From an uncultured Lachnospiraceae bacterium (GTDB lineage Bacteria; Bacillota; Clostridia; Lachnospirales; Lachnospiraceae): a stretch of 64,000 bases of DNA. The notes beneath the pieces are model-generated. The model did no database searches. It was not told where the DNA came from and worked only from the letters and a program-made list of their open reading frames with translations. The DNA lies in assembly GCA_944381635.1 (NCBI GenBank), contig CALWLY010000003.1, positions 1-64,000 of the forward strand, written 5' to 3'. Of the stretch, positions 1-10,587 are shown piece by piece. Within the stretch, counting starts at the first letter, position 1. Each line of letters begins with the position of its first letter. The translations under genes were made by a program, and so were the position numbers.

Positions 1-210
1 TCGGATAAAAGTGTGTGCCTTGGCACACGCTCGCGCCGGAGCGCGGTTGCGTCAGCAACCATTTTCCTTGAGTGCGAAGTGCGCATCCACAGTGGAGCGT
101 GTTTTTTTATCCGATAGGAAATGAAGTTTCCTATCGGATAAAAAAGTGTGTGCCTTGGCACACACTCGCGCCGAGCGCGATGCCGTCAGGCAATGGTAAC
201 CTTTCGCGGG
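1..210. repeat. Composite hairpin-rich intergenic repeat, two tandem modules
   Basis: The gap before the first gene is filled by structured repeat DNA. Bases 103-121 and 127-145 form a perfect 19-bp stem with a 5-base loop, T-rich on one arm and A-rich on the other, so it could terminate transcription both ways. On each side lies a module that starts with a GTGTGTGCC/GGCACAC hairpin followed by GCGC-rich hairpins. The left module (about 10-100) reappears in reverse orientation at 29242-29352, and the right module (about 146-200) reappears at 8242-8305. No coding signal was seen here. The function is unknown; the repeated layout is seen directly, and a MITE or REP-like origin is inference. Confidence 0.8.
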
Positions 211-323
211 TATATGCGGCTGCCGAAAATCATGTTTCTTAAGGGGAAAGGATACAAAAGAAAGGTTCTGTATCCGGGACAGGGAAAAGAAAACAGAAAA
301 GAAACAGGATATGGAGGATAACA

Positions 324-1640
324 GTGAATCAGGAAGAAAAAAATTTCCAAAACCAAAAAAAAGAATGGGATACCGATCTTAGAGATAACAGGCAGAAGGA
401 AGAGGCAAAGCAGGAAGAAAAGAATCGGAAAAAGCAGTTTTTCAACGGCATGATAAGCGGTGTTCTTCTGGTTTTTATTCTCGGAGGATTATTCCTTGCA
501 GGACAGCAGATTTACCAGCTCTATGACAGATACAAAAATGGACAGAACAGCGCTGCTTCTGTAGTCAGCAGGGAAACAGAACAGAAGATGGATGTGATTG
601 AACAGGTCATATCTGAAAACTTTCTGAACGATATCGACTATGGACAGATGAGGGAAGGTATCTACCGCGGAATGGTGGAATCTTTGGGTGATCCTTACTC
701 TACTTACTATTCGGAAGAGGAATTAAAGCAGACACAGCAGAAAACAGAAGGAATCTACTATGGAATCGGCGCACGCGTAAGCATGGATGCGGATACAGGA
801 CTTGCAAGGGTAGCCAGTGTGATTTCAGGCTCTCCGGCGGAAGAGGCCGGACTGAAAGAAGGAGACCTGTTTTATAAAGTAGAGGATACTTTGGTACAGG
901 GAATGGAACTTTCAGAGATCGTGAATCTGGTAAAAGGGGAAGAAGGAACGACAGTTCATCTCACCATGATTCGGGAAGGCGAGACAGATTATCTGGAGTT
1001 TGATGTACAACGGCGGAAAATGGAAAACGAGACGGTAGTTTCCAGAATGCTGGATGAAAAAATTGGCTATATCCGGATTGCCGAATTTGACGAAGTGACC
1101 GTAGATCAGTTTGCAGAGGCTCTGGCGGTATGCAATGGCTCCGGCATGCAGGGTCTGGTTCTGGATTTGAGAGGAAATCCGGGAGGCAATCTGACGGCAG
1201 TGTGTGAAATTGCCAGAATGATGCTTCCCAAAGGACTCATTGTTTACACGGAAGACAAATACGGGGAAAGGACAGAATACACCTGCGATGGAAGCAGAGA
1301 ATTAAAAATTCCTCTTGCGGTATTGGTGGACAGCAACTCTGCCAGCGCTTCCGAAATCCTGGCAGGAGCTATTAAAGACTATGGAATCGGAACCCTCGTA
1401 GGGACTACCACTTTTGGAAAGGGAATCGTACAGCGTATCCTGACCCTCTCAGACGGTTCAGCAGTCAAACTGACGGTAAGCAATTACTATACGCCAAACG
1501 GCAATAACATTCACGAGAAAGGAATCTCTCCGGATGTGGAAGTGGAATTTGACGGAGAGGCTTATCTTGAGGACGGCACAGATAACCAGTTGGAGGAAGC
1601 AACTCGTATCGTGCAGGAAAAACTGGGAGAAACAGAGTAA
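324..1640 (+). CDS. S41 family carboxy-terminal processing protease (CtpA/CtpB-like)
   Basis: This is a 438-residue membrane-anchored serine protease of the C-terminal processing family, which trims or degrades proteins outside the membrane. After a charged cytoplasmic head there is one membrane segment at about residues 42-62, a PDZ domain at about 135-215 and the S41 catalytic domain at about 240-410. The catalytic dyad is visible as Ser341 in SASASEI and Lys366 in FGKGIVQ, 25 residues apart as in Bacillus CtpB. The start is GTG, chosen because GGAGG lies six bases upstream and no in-frame ATG fits. It is followed by its own terminator, so it is probably transcribed alone. In spore formers a relative (CtpB) acts in sporulation signalling, but the substrate here cannot be read from the sequence. 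Confidence 0.93.
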   Translation: MNQEEKNFQNQKKEWDTDLRDNRQKEEAKQEEKNRKKQFFNGMISGVLLVFILGGLFLAGQQIYQLYDRYKNGQNSAASVVSRETEQKMDVIEQVISENFLNDIDYGQMREGIYRGMVESLGDPYSTYYSEEELKQTQQKTEGIYYGIGARVSMDADTGLARVASVISGSPAEEAGLKEGDLFYKVEDTLVQGMELSEIVNLVKGEEGTTVHLTMIREGETDYLEFDVQRRKMENETVVSRMLDEKIGYIRIAEFDEVTVDQFAEALAVCNGSGMQGLVLDLRGNPGGNLTAVCEIARMMLPKGLIVYTEDKYGERTEYTCDGSRELKIPLAVLVDSNSASASEILAGAIKDYGIGTLVGTTTFGKGIVQRILTLSDGSAVKLTVSNYYTPNGNNIHEKGISPDVEVEFDGEAYLEDGTDNQLEEATRIVQEKLGETE

Positions 1641-1686
1641 ACAAAGCGGAATGAAGAAAAAAGGAATATTGTGAAATCTATACAAG

Positions 1687-1730
1687 AAGGTACAGAACAA
1701 ACATTCGATTTTGCTCTGTACTTTCTTTTT
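1687..1730 (+). terminator. Rho-independent terminator after the S41 protease
   Basis: A 10-bp stem (1687-1696 with 1715-1724, one G-U pair) is followed by a CTTTTT tract. A TATAAT-like -10 for uvrB follows at about 1739-1744; no convincing -35 was found at the right distance. Confidence 0.75.
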
Positions 1731-1790
1731 ATACTTTGCTATAATAGCGAAAGAGAATGAAAATACTAGATTCATAAAGGAGAATTTGCT

Positions 1791-3779
1791 ATGGATCATT
1801 TTGAATTAGTATCTGAATACAAACCCACCGGCGACCAGCCTCAGGCTATCGCTGAGCTGGTAAGGGGCTTTAAAGAGGGAAATCAATTTGAAACTTTGCT
1901 TGGCGTTACCGGTTCCGGCAAAACCTTTACCATGGCCAACGTCATTCAGCAATTAAACAAACCGACCCTCATAATCGCACATAATAAAACCCTTGCCGGG
2001 CAGCTGTATTCCGAATTCAAGGAGTTTTTCCCCAATAATGCCGTAGAATACTTTGTCTCCTACTATGATTATTATCAGCCGGAAGCTTACGTGCCTTCCA
2101 CAGATACGTATATTGCGAAAGATTCCTCCATCAACGATGAGATTGAGAAACTGAGACTCTCGGCCACTGCCTCCCTTTCTGAGAGGAAAGATGTGATTGT
2201 TATTGCCAGCGTGTCCTGTATTTACGGACTGGGAAGTCCGGACGATTACCAGAACATGGTTGTTTCTCTGCGGCCGGGAATGGTAAAAGACAGAGATGAA
2301 GTGTTAAGGGAACTGGTGGATATCCAGTACGACCGAAACGATATGGATTTAAGCAGAGGCTGTTTCCGGGTGCGCGGTGATGTGGTGGAAATATATCCGG
2401 CGCAGGGCGGAGATTTTCTCATACGTGTAGAATTTTTCGGCGATGAGATAGACCGGATTTCCGAGGTGGATCCGCTGACGGGGCTTGTGCATGCTACCCT
2501 TTCTCACGTGGCTGTTTTTCCGGCCTCCCATTATGTTGTGCCTCAGGAAAAAATCAACAGGGCCTGTGAAGAGATTGAAAAGGAGCTGGAGACAAGAGTC
2601 AGCTTTTTTAAAGGCGAGGACAAGCTTTTAGAAGCGCAGCGCATTGCGGAGCGGACCAATTTTGATATCGAAATGATGCGGGAAACCGGTTTTTGTTCCG
2701 GAATCGAGAACTATTCGAGACATTTGAGCGGTATGAAGGAGGGCGAACCGCCCCACTGTCTGCTGGACTACTTTGGCGATGACTACCTTATTATTATCGA
2801 CGAGTCTCATATCACCATACCTCAGATAAGGGGGATGTATGCGGGAGACCGTTCCAGAAAAATGACCCTTGTGGATTATGGCTTCCGACTGCCTTCTGCA
2901 CTGGACAACCGTCCCCTTTGCTTTGAAGAGTTTGAAAGCCATATCGATCAGATGCTGTTTGTGTCCGCCACACCTTCTGCTTATGAACAGGAACATGAAC
3001 TTCTGCGCACAGAGCAGATCATCCGTCCTACCGGACTTTTGGATCCGGAAATCGATGTGCGGCCGGTGGAAGGACAGATTGACGATCTGATCGGAGAGGT
3101 CAATAAAGAAGTAAAGAAACATAACAAGATTCTGATTACCACTCTGACGAAACGGATGGCGGAAGATCTTACAGACTATATGAGAGAAGTAGGTATTCGT
3201 GTCAAATACCTGCATTCTGATATTGATACTCTGGAGAGGGCGGAAATTATCCGTGATATGCGTCTGGATGTTTTTGATGTGCTTGTGGGTATCAACCTTC
3301 TGAGGGAAGGATTGGATATTCCGGAAATTTCTCTGGTGGCTATTTTGGATGCGGATAAGGAAGGGTTCCTGCGCTCGGAAACTTCCCTGATCCAGACCAT
3401 CGGACGTGCGGCAAGAAATTCCGAGGGTCATGTTATCATGTATGCGGATAACATCACAGATTCCATGCGCGCAGCTATCGACGAGACGAACAGACGCCGT
3501 CAGATACAGCAGGAATACAACGAAGCCCATGGCATTACGCCCCAGACGATCAAAAAGGCAGTCCGCGATCTGATCAGTATATCAAAAGTAATTGCCAGAG
3601 AAGAAGTCCGCTTTGAAAAAGATCCGGAGTCTATGGACAGAAAAGAGCTGGAGAAGCTGATCGGCGATGTTCAAAAGAAGATGAAACAGGCAGCGGCAGA
3701 GCTGAATTTCGAGGCGGCGGCAGAATTGCGCGACAAGATGATAGAACTGAAAAAAACTCTGGCCGATATGGAAGAATAA
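1791..3779 (+). CDS. uvrB: Excinuclease ABC subunit B
   Basis: UvrB is the damage-verifying helicase-like subunit of nucleotide excision repair; it is loaded by UvrA and recruits UvrC for incision. The 662-residue protein has the family length. Visible features are Walker A GVTGSGKT near residue 40, the aromatic beta-hairpin region [15 protein letters not shown] that clamps DNA, helicase motifs DESH and GRAARN, and a C-terminal UVR motif (about 620-655) that contacts UvrC. ATG follows AAGGAG with normal spacing. It is directly followed by uvrA in the same direction, the common order in Bacillota, so the two are probably co-transcribed. Confidence 0.98.
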   Translation: MDHFELVSEYKPTGDQPQAIAELVRGFKEGNQFETLLGVTGSGKTFTMANVIQQLNKPTLIIAHNKTLAGQLYSEFKEFFPNNAVEYFVSYYDYYQPEAYVPSTDTYIAKDSSINDEIEKLRLSATASLSERKDVIVIASVSCIYGLGSPDDYQNMVVSLRPGMVKDRDEVLRELVDIQYDRNDMDLSRGCFRVRGDVVEIYPAQGGDFLIRVEFFGDEIDRISEVDPLTGLVHATLSHVAVFPASHYVVPQEKINRACEEIEKELETRVSFFKGEDKLLEAQRIAERTNFDIEMMRETGFCSGIENYSRHLSGMKEGEPPHCLLDYFGDDYLIIIDESHITIPQIRGMYAGDRSRKMTLVDYGFRLPSALDNRPLCFEEFESHIDQMLFVSATPSAYEQEHELLRTEQIIRPTGLLDPEIDVRPVEGQIDDLIGEVNKEVKKHNKILITTLTKRMAEDLTDYMREVGIRVKYLHSDIDTLERAEIIRDMRLDVFDVLVGINLLREGLDIPEISLVAILDADKEGFLRSETSLIQTIGRAARNSEGHVIMYADNITDSMRAAIDETNRRRQIQQEYNEAHGITPQTIKKAVRDLISISKVIAREEVRFEKDPESMDRKELEKLIGDVQKKMKQAAAELNFEAAAELRDKMIELKKTLADMEE

Positions 3780-3848
3780 AATACAGGGCGGCCGCATAAA
3801 GCTGCGCCCAAAAGCAAGGCTGTCTTTGACAGCAGAAACGAGGAAAAA

Positions 3849-6737
3849 ATGGAAGAAATAAAGAAAATGCTGTCGAAAAAGGATGTAATCCGAATTCGGG
3901 GAGCTAATGAGCATAATCTGAAAAATATTGATGTGGATATTCCGCGGGATGCACTTGTGGTTCTCACCGGACTTTCCGGTTCCGGAAAGTCCTCTCTGGC
4001 GTTTGATACCATCTATGCGGAAGGACAGAGACGTTACATGGAATCTCTTTCTTCCTATGCCAGACAGTTTTTGGGGCAGATGGAAAAGCCCAACGTGGAA
4101 AAGATAGAAGGGCTGTCTCCGGCAATATCCATCGACCAGAAATCCACCAATCGAAACCCTCGTTCCACAGTGGGAACCGTTACGGAGATTTATGACTATT
4201 TCCGTCTTCTTTATGCCAGAATCGGTATTCCGCATTGCCCGAAATGCGGAAGAGAGATCAAAAGGCAGTCTGTAGACCAGATGGCGGATCAGATCATGGA
4301 ACTTCCGGAAGGAACGAAGATTCAGCTGTTGGCTCCTGTGGTGCGGGGACGCAAGGGCGAACACGTAAAAGTGCTGGAGAGAGCCAAAAAAAGCGGCTAT
4401 GTTCGTGTGCGTATTGACGGCAGTCTGTACGATCTGTCAGAAGAGATCAAACTGGATAAAAACATCAAGCATAACATAGAAATCGTTGTGGACAGACTGG
4501 TGGTAAAACCCGGGATAGAGCGGCGTCTGACAGACTCCATCGAGTCGGTGCTGGATCTGGCAGAAGGGCTTTTGTTTGTGGATGTGATAGGAGGGGAGAG
4601 CATGACGTTCAGTCAGAGTTTTTCCTGTCCTGACTGCGGTATCAGCATTGATGAGATAGAACCCAGAAGTTTTTCCTTCAACAATCCTTTCGGAGCCTGC
4701 CCGGAATGTTATGGATTGGGTTATAAAATGGAATTTTCTCCGGAGCTGATGATTCCGGATCGCTCTTTGAGTATTAACCAGGGAGCAATCGCCGTGATCG
4801 GATGGCAGTCCTGCCAGGATAAAGGCAGTTTTACCAACGCTATTTTACAGGCCCTCTGCAAGGAATATGGCTTTGATCTGGATACGCCGTTTGAACAGTA
4901 CCCTCAGGAAATCCAGGATGTGCTAATGTATGGAACCAATGGACGGGAAGTTCAGGTTCATTACAAAGGGCAAAGGGGCGAGGGAGTTTATCCGGTTGCC
5001 TTTGAGGGACTGATCAAAAATGTGGAGCGCCGCTATCGGGAAACCGGTTCGGATGTTATAAAACAGGAATACGAAAGCTTCATGCGGATCACCCCCTGTA
5101 AAGTCTGCAAGGGAATGCGTCTGAAAAAAGAAGCCCTTGCCGTTACGGTGTGCGACAAAAATATTTACGAAGTGACATCTATGTTTATCGGAGAGCTGAA
5201 AGAATTTCTGGATACCATGAAGCTTTCTGCTCAGCAGGAACTGATCGGCAAGCAGATTTTAAAAGAAATTCGTGCAAGAGTAGGATTCCTCATCGATGTA
5301 GGTCTGGACTACCTTTCTCTTTCCCGGGCTACAGGTACGCTTTCCGGCGGCGAGGCACAGCGAATCCGTCTGGCTACTCAGATTGGTTCCGGACTGGTAG
5401 GCGTTTGCTATATTCTGGACGAACCAAGCATCGGCCTTCACCAGAGAGATAACGATAAACTTCTGCGTACCCTGAAGAATCTGAGAGATCTGGGCAATAC
5501 GCTGATCGTGGTAGAGCATGATGAGGATACCATGAGAGAGGCGGATTATATTGTGGATATCGGTCCCGGAGCAGGTTCTCACGGCGGAGAAGTTGTGGCA
5601 TGCGGCACGGCGGAAGAAATCATGCAGGTGCCGGCTTCTGTGACAGGACAATATTTAAGCGGGGCAAAAAGGATTCCGATTCCGACACAGAGAAAAGAGC
5701 CAACCGGATGGCTTACGGTAAAAGGGGCAGCGGAAAACAATTTAAAGAAGATTGACGTGCGTTTTCCTCTCGGCGTGATGACCTGCGTTACCGGAGTGTC
5801 CGGATCCGGAAAAAGTTCCCTTGTCAATGAAATTTTGTACAAACATCTGGCTAAAAAACTGAATCGTGCCAGAACCATTCCCGGAAAACATGACGGAATC
5901 GAAGGGATTGAGCAGTTGGACAAGGTGATTGATATTGACCAGTCTCCCATTGGACGTACTCCTCGTTCCAATCCTGCAACCTATACCGGCGTGTTTGACA
6001 TGATACGTGATCTCTTTGCATCTACAGCGGACGCCAAGGCAAAGGGATATAAAAAGGGAAGATTCAGCTTCAATGTGAAAGGCGGACGCTGCGAAGCCTG
6101 CGGCGGAGACGGCATTATCAAAATCGAAATGCATTTCCTTCCGGATGTTTACGTTCCCTGTGAAGTCTGCGGGGGAAAACGATACAACCGGGAGACTCTG
6201 GAAGTAAAATACAAAGGAAAAAGCATTTATGATGTGCTGGATATGACAGTGGAAGAGGCAGTGGGATTTTTTGAACACGTGCCCAGCATACGCAGAAAAA
6301 TCGAGACCTTATACGATGTAGGCCTTTCCTATATTAAGCTGGGACAGCCCTCCACAACGCTTTCCGGCGGTGAGGCACAGCGAATCAAGCTGGCGACGGA
6401 ATTGAGCCGCAGAAGCACAGGGAAAACTATCTATATTCTGGATGAACCTACCACGGGACTCCACTTTGCAGATGTACACAAACTGACGGAAATCCTTCGC
6501 AGACTGACAGAAGGCGGAAACACTGTGGTAGTAATCGAGCACAATCTGGACGTGATCAAAACTGCGGATTATATCATTGATATAGGACCGGAAGGAGGAA
6601 TCGGCGGCGGCCGTGTGATCGCGGAAGGAACGCCGGAAAAAGTAGCGGAAAACTCTAAGTCCTATACCGGAAAATATATTGCGAAAATGCTGGAAAAAGA
6701 GAAGATTTCCTTAAGAAATGCCTCTGTAAATGAATAA
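3849..6737 (+). CDS. uvrA: Excinuclease ABC subunit A
   Basis: UvrA is the ABC-type ATPase that scans DNA for bulky lesions and delivers UvrB. The 962-residue protein contains two ABC modules, each with a Walker A (GLSGSGKSS near residue 40 and GVSGSGKSS near 650), a signature LSGGEAQRI (twice) and a Walker B ending ILDEP. Zinc-binding cysteine pairs are visible as CPDC...CPEC in the first half and CEAC...CEVC in the second. An extra CPKC pair lies in the UvrB-interaction region. ATG 3849 was chosen because GAGGA lies five bases upstream. It sits 69 bases after uvrB. Confidence 0.98.
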   Translation: MEEIKKMLSKKDVIRIRGANEHNLKNIDVDIPRDALVVLTGLSGSGKSSLAFDTIYAEGQRRYMESLSSYARQFLGQMEKPNVEKIEGLSPAISIDQKSTNRNPRSTVGTVTEIYDYFRLLYARIGIPHCPKCGREIKRQSVDQMADQIMELPEGTKIQLLAPVVRGRKGEHVKVLERAKKSGYVRVRIDGSLYDLSEEIKLDKNIKHNIEIVVDRLVVKPGIERRLTDSIESVLDLAEGLLFVDVIGGESMTFSQSFSCPDCGISIDEIEPRSFSFNNPFGACPECYGLGYKMEFSPELMIPDRSLSINQGAIAVIGWQSCQDKGSFTNAILQALCKEYGFDLDTPFEQYPQEIQDVLMYGTNGREVQVHYKGQRGEGVYPVAFEGLIKNVERRYRETGSDVIKQEYESFMRITPCKVCKGMRLKKEALAVTVCDKNIYEVTSMFIGELKEFLDTMKLSAQQELIGKQILKEIRARVGFLIDVGLDYLSLSRATGTLSGGEAQRIRLATQIGSGLVGVCYILDEPSIGLHQRDNDKLLRTLKNLRDLGNTLIVVEHDEDTMREADYIVDIGPGAGSHGGEVVACGTAEEIMQVPASVTGQYLSGAKRIPIPTQRKEPTGWLTVKGAAENNLKKIDVRFPLGVMTCVTGVSGSGKSSLVNEILYKHLAKKLNRARTIPGKHDGIEGIEQLDKVIDIDQSPIGRTPRSNPATYTGVFDMIRDLFASTADAKAKGYKKGRFSFNVKGGRCEACGGDGIIKIEMHFLPDVYVPCEVCGGKRYNRETLEVKYKGKSIYDVLDMTVEEAVGFFEHVPSIRRKIETLYDVGLSYIKLGQPSTTLSGGEAQRIKLATELSRRSTGKTIYILDEPTTGLHFADVHKLTEILRRLTEGGNTVVVIEHNLDVIKTADYIIDIGPEGGIGGGRVIAEGTPEKVAENSKSYTGKYIAKMLEKEKISLRNASVNE

Positions 6738-6760
6738 ATTCTAAATTTTTGTGAAAACTC

Positions 6761-6789
6761 TTTCCAACTGGTTTCTTTTAGGTTATAAT
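6761..6789 (+). promoter_or_regulatory. Probable promoter of the MreB/Mbl gene
   Basis: TTTCCA at 6761-6766 and TATAAT at 6784-6789 are separated by 17 bases. The -10 is perfect and the -35 matches four of six consensus bases. The 180-base leader contains a 9-bp hairpin at 6833-6859 without a strong U tract. Confidence 0.5.
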
Positions 6790-6970
6790 ACATAACGATA
6801 TTATGACTTATAAGGGAAAGTGCGGACTTTTGTACGGCAGAGAGTTTCTTTCTGCCGTATAAAATACAGGATACACGATTCTGCGTTAAGGAGTATATGA
6901 CTTTACGCGGAACAGAATTCCGTTCAAATAACTGGATCATAAACAGGAAGAGATGGAAAGGGGAATGAAT

Positions 6971-7966
6971 ATGCAGTATACAGATATTGGAATCGATTTG
7001 GGAACAGCCAGTATTTTAGTGTATATCAGAGGTAAAGGTGTTGTATTAAAAGAGCCTTCTGTAGTAGCGTTTGATCGCGATACCAATAAAATCAAAGCAA
7101 TCGGTGAGGATGCAAGACTGATGCTGGGACGTACGCCGGGAAATATCGTGGCGGTAAGACCTCTTCGTCAGGGTGTTATTTCCGATTACCGTGTTACGGA
7201 AAAAATGATGGAATATTTCATCCAGAAAGCGTTGGGCAAAAAAACTTTCCGCAAACCGAGAATTGCGGTATGTATTCCAAGCGGAGCTACGGAAGTAGAG
7301 CGCAAGGCAGTGGAAGATGCAACGTATCAGGCAGGAGCAAGAGAGGTATCTATCATTGAAGAGCCTATCGCAGCTGCAATCGGAGCGGGCATTGATATTT
7401 CACGTCCCTGCGGAAACATGATCGTAGATATCGGCGGAGGTACTTCTGATATTGCGGTTATCTCCCTGGGAGGAACTGTAGTCAGTGCCTCCATTAAAAT
7501 CGCCGGAGATGACTTTGATGAAGCTATTGTCCGTTATATGCGTAAAAAACATAATCTGCTGATCGGTGAGAGAACAGCGGAAGATATCAAGATCAAGATC
7601 GGTTCCGCTTACAAACGTCCGGAGCCGGATTTCATGGATGTAAGAGGACGTAACCTGGTAACAGGACTTCCCAAAACCATTACCGTATCCAGCGAGGAGA
7701 CGGAAGAAGCTCTGAAGGAATCCACCATGCAGATTGTGGAAGCTATTCACAGCGTGCTGGAAAAAACACCGCCGGAACTGGCAGCAGATATCGCAGATCG
7801 CGGTATTGTACTCACCGGTGGAGGAAGCCTTCTTCGCGGACTGGAAGAATTGATTGCAGACAAGACGGGAATCAACACTATGACAGCGGAGGACCCGATG
7901 ACAGCAGTGGCTATCGGAACCGGAAAATACGTGGAATTCCTGGTAGGATATAAAGACGAGATTTAA
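6971..7966 (+). CDS. mreB: Rod-shape determining actin homologue, MreB/Mbl family
   Basis: This is a bacterial actin that forms membrane-bound filaments guiding peptidoglycan synthesis along the cell side wall. Actin-fold nucleotide-binding segments are clear: GIDLGTAS near the start, DIGGGTSDIAVIS near residue 155 and the adenosine motif LTGGGSLLRG near 285. Three in-frame ATGs (6953, 6965, 6971) are possible; 6971 is chosen because AAAGGGG lies about seven bases before it, giving 331 residues, the usual size. There is no mreC or mreD next to it, which makes an Mbl-type solitary paralogue as likely as MreB proper. Confidence 0.93.
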   Translation: MQYTDIGIDLGTASILVYIRGKGVVLKEPSVVAFDRDTNKIKAIGEDARLMLGRTPGNIVAVRPLRQGVISDYRVTEKMMEYFIQKALGKKTFRKPRIAVCIPSGATEVERKAVEDATYQAGAREVSIIEEPIAAAIGAGIDISRPCGNMIVDIGGGTSDIAVISLGGTVVSASIKIAGDDFDEAIVRYMRKKHNLLIGERTAEDIKIKIGSAYKRPEPDFMDVRGRNLVTGLPKTITVSSEETEEALKESTMQIVEAIHSVLEKTPPELAADIADRGIVLTGGGSLLRGLEELIADKTGINTMTAEDPMTAVAIGTGKYVEFLVGYKDEI

Positions 7967-7976
7967 GAAATAAGAG

Positions 7977-8081
7977 GGTGCCAAGAAAGAGAGGGATTTT
8001 CCTTCCATGAGGAAACCGGGAGAGGGTTTTCACACAGGGAAAAGAAGGAAAGGGATATCCGGATTTTTGGCACCTTTTTTA
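7977..8081 (+). terminator. Long hairpin terminator after the MreB/Mbl gene
   Basis: GGTGCCAA at 7977-7984 pairs with TTGGCACC at 8068-8075, directly before a run of six T. The 83-base interior contains further pairing between GGATTTTCC-like and GGATTTTTGG-like segments. Confidence 0.6.
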
Positions 8082-8346
8082 TACGACAGGAACGAAATTT
8101 TCTGTTATATTAAGAAAGAATCTCGCATTGCGAGATTCTTCGCCTGCGGCGGGTCGCTCTGCGATTTATTTCCTCTCCGCCGCAGTGCGATTTATTGTAT
8201 TTTTTATAGGATAGGAAAGTTCCTTTCTTATTCTATAAAAAGTGTGTGCCCTGGCACACACTCGCGCCGAGCGCGATGCCGTCAGGCAATCATTACCTTT
8301 CGCGCAAGTGCGATTTTGTTATTCATGAGAATACAGAGGATAAGTC
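8082..8346. repeat. Stacked intergenic hairpins including the composite repeat
   Basis: This gap between the MreB/Mbl gene and recD2 holds three strong hairpins and no gene: a 10-bp stem at 8116-8140, a 9-bp GC-rich stem (8144-8152 with 8177-8185), and a 19-bp A/T palindrome at 8201-8241 of the same type as 103-145 and 29199-29241. The palindrome is followed at 8242-8305 by the GTGTGTGCC module that also follows it at 146-200. The recD2 ribosome binding site GAGGA lies just beyond. Confidence 0.8.
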
Positions 8347-10587
8347 ATGGAAATTGTCAAAGGATTTGTGTCTCACATCATATACCGGAACGCCAATAAT
8401 GGTTATACCGTATTTGAGTTTATGGCAGATGAGGAAGTGACCTGTGTGGGAAGCTTTCAGGCTATCGACGAGGGAGAGATGTACAGGCTTTCCGGAGAAT
8501 ATGTGGAGCACTCTGTTTATGGAAGTCAGTTTAAGGTGGAAAGCTATGAAGCAATGGAACCGGAAGATGAAGTGAGCATGGAACGGTATTTAGGTTCCGG
8601 AGCCATCCGGGGAGTAGGGCCTTCGCTGGCAGCCAGAATTGTAAAAAAATTCGGAACAGAAACTTTTCGAATCATAGAGACAGAGCCGGAGAGACTGGCC
8701 GAGGTGAAAGGGATCAGTGAGCGGAAAGCAATGGAAATTTCGGAGCAGATGGAAGAAAAAAGGGGTATGAGAGAGGCCATGATTTTTCTTCAGAAATACG
8801 GAATTTCCAACACACTGGCCGTGAGGATCTATGATACTTACGGACAGAAGCTTTACAGCATTCTGCAGGAAAATCCTTACAAACTGGCAGATGATATCGA
8901 TGGGATCGGCTTTAAGAGAGCCGACGAACTGGCGGCCAAAATCGGTATTCATATGGATTCGGATTTTCGTATTCGCAGCGGTATTTTGTATACACTCCTC
9001 CAGGCGTCTGCGGACGGGCATACTTATCTGCCTTACGAGATCCTTGTAAGCCGGGCAGCCGCACTTCTTGGTCTGAAAGAGGAATACGTGCAGACGCAGA
9101 TACCGAACCTGGCTATGGATAAAAAACTGGTGCTGAAAAAGAACGGTGAGCAGGTATTCTGTTACGCCAGTGTTTTTTACTATACAGAGCTTTCCTGTGC
9201 AAAAATGCTGTTCGATTTGAACGGAAGTATGGTGGAAGGCGGAGAATTTCTGCCGGGGCAGGAAGAAAAAATACGAAGCAAGATAGAAAAACTCGCCAGA
9301 GCTCAGAAAATAGAGCTGGAGGAACTGCAGAAACAGGCAGTTTTGGAAAGTATCCGACATGGTATTTTCATTCTTTCCGGCGGACCCGGTACCGGAAAAA
9401 CCACAACGATTAATATGATCATCCGCTATTTTGAATCCGAGGGAATGGATATCTTTCTGGCAGCACCTACCGGGCGTGCCGCCAAAAGAATGACAGAAGC
9501 CACAGGATACGAGGCGCGGACAATCCACAGGATGCTGGAATTGTCCGGAGCGGCGTCGGAAGAGGGAAGAAAAGCAAGCTTTGAAAAAAATGAGGACAAT
9601 CCGCTGGAAGCGGATGTGATCATCGTGGATGAAATGTCCATGGTGGATGTGAGTCTGTTCCAGTCCCTGCTCAAAGCAGTTGCGCCGGGAACAAGACTGA
9701 TTCTGGTGGGAGATGTGAATCAGCTTCCCAGTGTAGGGGCAGGGCAGGTATTAAAAGACCTGATGCAGAGCGGTTGTTTCTGCAGCGTTGTGCTGAAAAA
9801 GATTTTCCGGCAGGCAGGAGAGAGTGATATTGTTCTGAACGCTCATAGAATCAACCGGGGAGAACCGATAGCTCTGGACAATAAAAGCAAAGACTTCTTT
9901 TTCCTGGAACGAAAAGATATTCCGGTCATCTACAAACATATGGTGCAGCTTATCCGGGATAAACTTCCCTCTTATGTAAAAGCCTCCCCTTATGATATAC
10001 AGGTCCTGACTCCCATGCGCAAAGGCAATTTGGGCGTGGATACATTAAATGGAATCCTGCAGACTTATTTGAATGAAAAGGATGCTTCCAAGAAAGAAGT
10101 CCAGATTGGGGAGACGTTGTTTCGCGAGGGAGACAAGGTAATGCAGACCAAAAACAACTATCAGCTGGAATGGGAAGTGGTGAGCAGATACGGAATTCCC
10201 ATTGACCGGGGCGTAGGTGTTTTTAATGGGGATATGGGAATTTTAAAGGAAATTAACGATTACGCCCAGACAGTCGTCATCGAATATGACGAAGGACGGC
10301 GAGTGACTTATGCCTATGCCCAGATGGACGAGGTACAGCTGGCTTACGCCATTACCATACACAAATCCCAGGGAAGCGAATATCCCGCAGTGATCATGCC
10401 TCTGATGGGAGGGCCGAAAATGCTGTTTAACCGCAATCTCCTCTACACCGGAGTCACCAGAGCAAAATACTGTGTGACAATATTGGGGAGCAGGCAGGTT
10501 GTGGCGGATATGATTGCCAATGAGAGTGAGGCAAAAAGATATACCAGCCTTGACATGAGAATAAGAGAAATCCAGGGAGGCGAATGA
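8347..10587 (+). CDS. recD2: ATP-dependent DNA helicase, RecD2/TraA type
   Basis: RecD2 is a 5'-3' superfamily 1B helicase present in bacteria that lack or supplement RecBCD; it acts in DNA repair. The 746-residue protein starts with the family's N-terminal OB and helix-hairpin-helix regions (about 1-300), then the helicase core: Walker A GGPGTGKTTT near residue 345, DEMSMVD Walker B near 430, GDVNQLPSVG, and the C-terminal UvrD-like box AYAITIHKSQGSEYP near 680. ATG follows GAGGA by six bases. It overlaps comF by four bases (ATGA), which indicates translational coupling. Confidence 0.95.
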   Translation: MEIVKGFVSHIIYRNANNGYTVFEFMADEEVTCVGSFQAIDEGEMYRLSGEYVEHSVYGSQFKVESYEAMEPEDEVSMERYLGSGAIRGVGPSLAARIVKKFGTETFRIIETEPERLAEVKGISERKAMEISEQMEEKRGMREAMIFLQKYGISNTLAVRIYDTYGQKLYSILQENPYKLADDIDGIGFKRADELAAKIGIHMDSDFRIRSGILYTLLQASADGHTYLPYEILVSRAAALLGLKEEYVQTQIPNLAMDKKLVLKKNGEQVFCYASVFYYTELSCAKMLFDLNGSMVEGGEFLPGQEEKIRSKIEKLARAQKIELEELQKQAVLESIRHGIFILSGGPGTGKTTTINMIIRYFESEGMDIFLAAPTGRAAKRMTEATGYEARTIHRMLELSGAASEEGRKASFEKNEDNPLEADVIIVDEMSMVDVSLFQSLLKAVAPGTRLILVGDVNQLPSVGAGQVLKDLMQSGCFCSVVLKKIFRQAGESDIVLNAHRINRGEPIALDNKSKDFFFLERKDIPVIYKHMVQLIRDKLPSYVKASPYDIQVLTPMRKGNLGVDTLNGILQTYLNEKDASKKEVQIGETLFREGDKVMQTKNNYQLEWEVVSRYGIPIDRGVGVFNGDMGILKEINDYAQTVVIEYDEGRRVTYAYAQMDEVQLAYAITIHKSQGSEYPAVIMPLMGGPKMLFNRNLLYTGVTRAKYCVTILGSRQVVADMIANESEAKRYTSLDMRIREIQGGE

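Noticed and set aside
2628-3530. A 300-codon open frame on the minus strand inside uvrB
   Set aside because: It lies fully opposite a well-conserved gene, has no ribosome binding site and no recognisable domain; it is a shadow of uvrB codon use. The same applies to long opposite frames in leuA, cdaR and the ABC genes.
8007-8399. Open frame crossing the hairpin repeat before recD2
   Set aside because: It runs through the mreB-type terminator and the composite repeat and overlaps recD2; no ribosome site or family resemblance.
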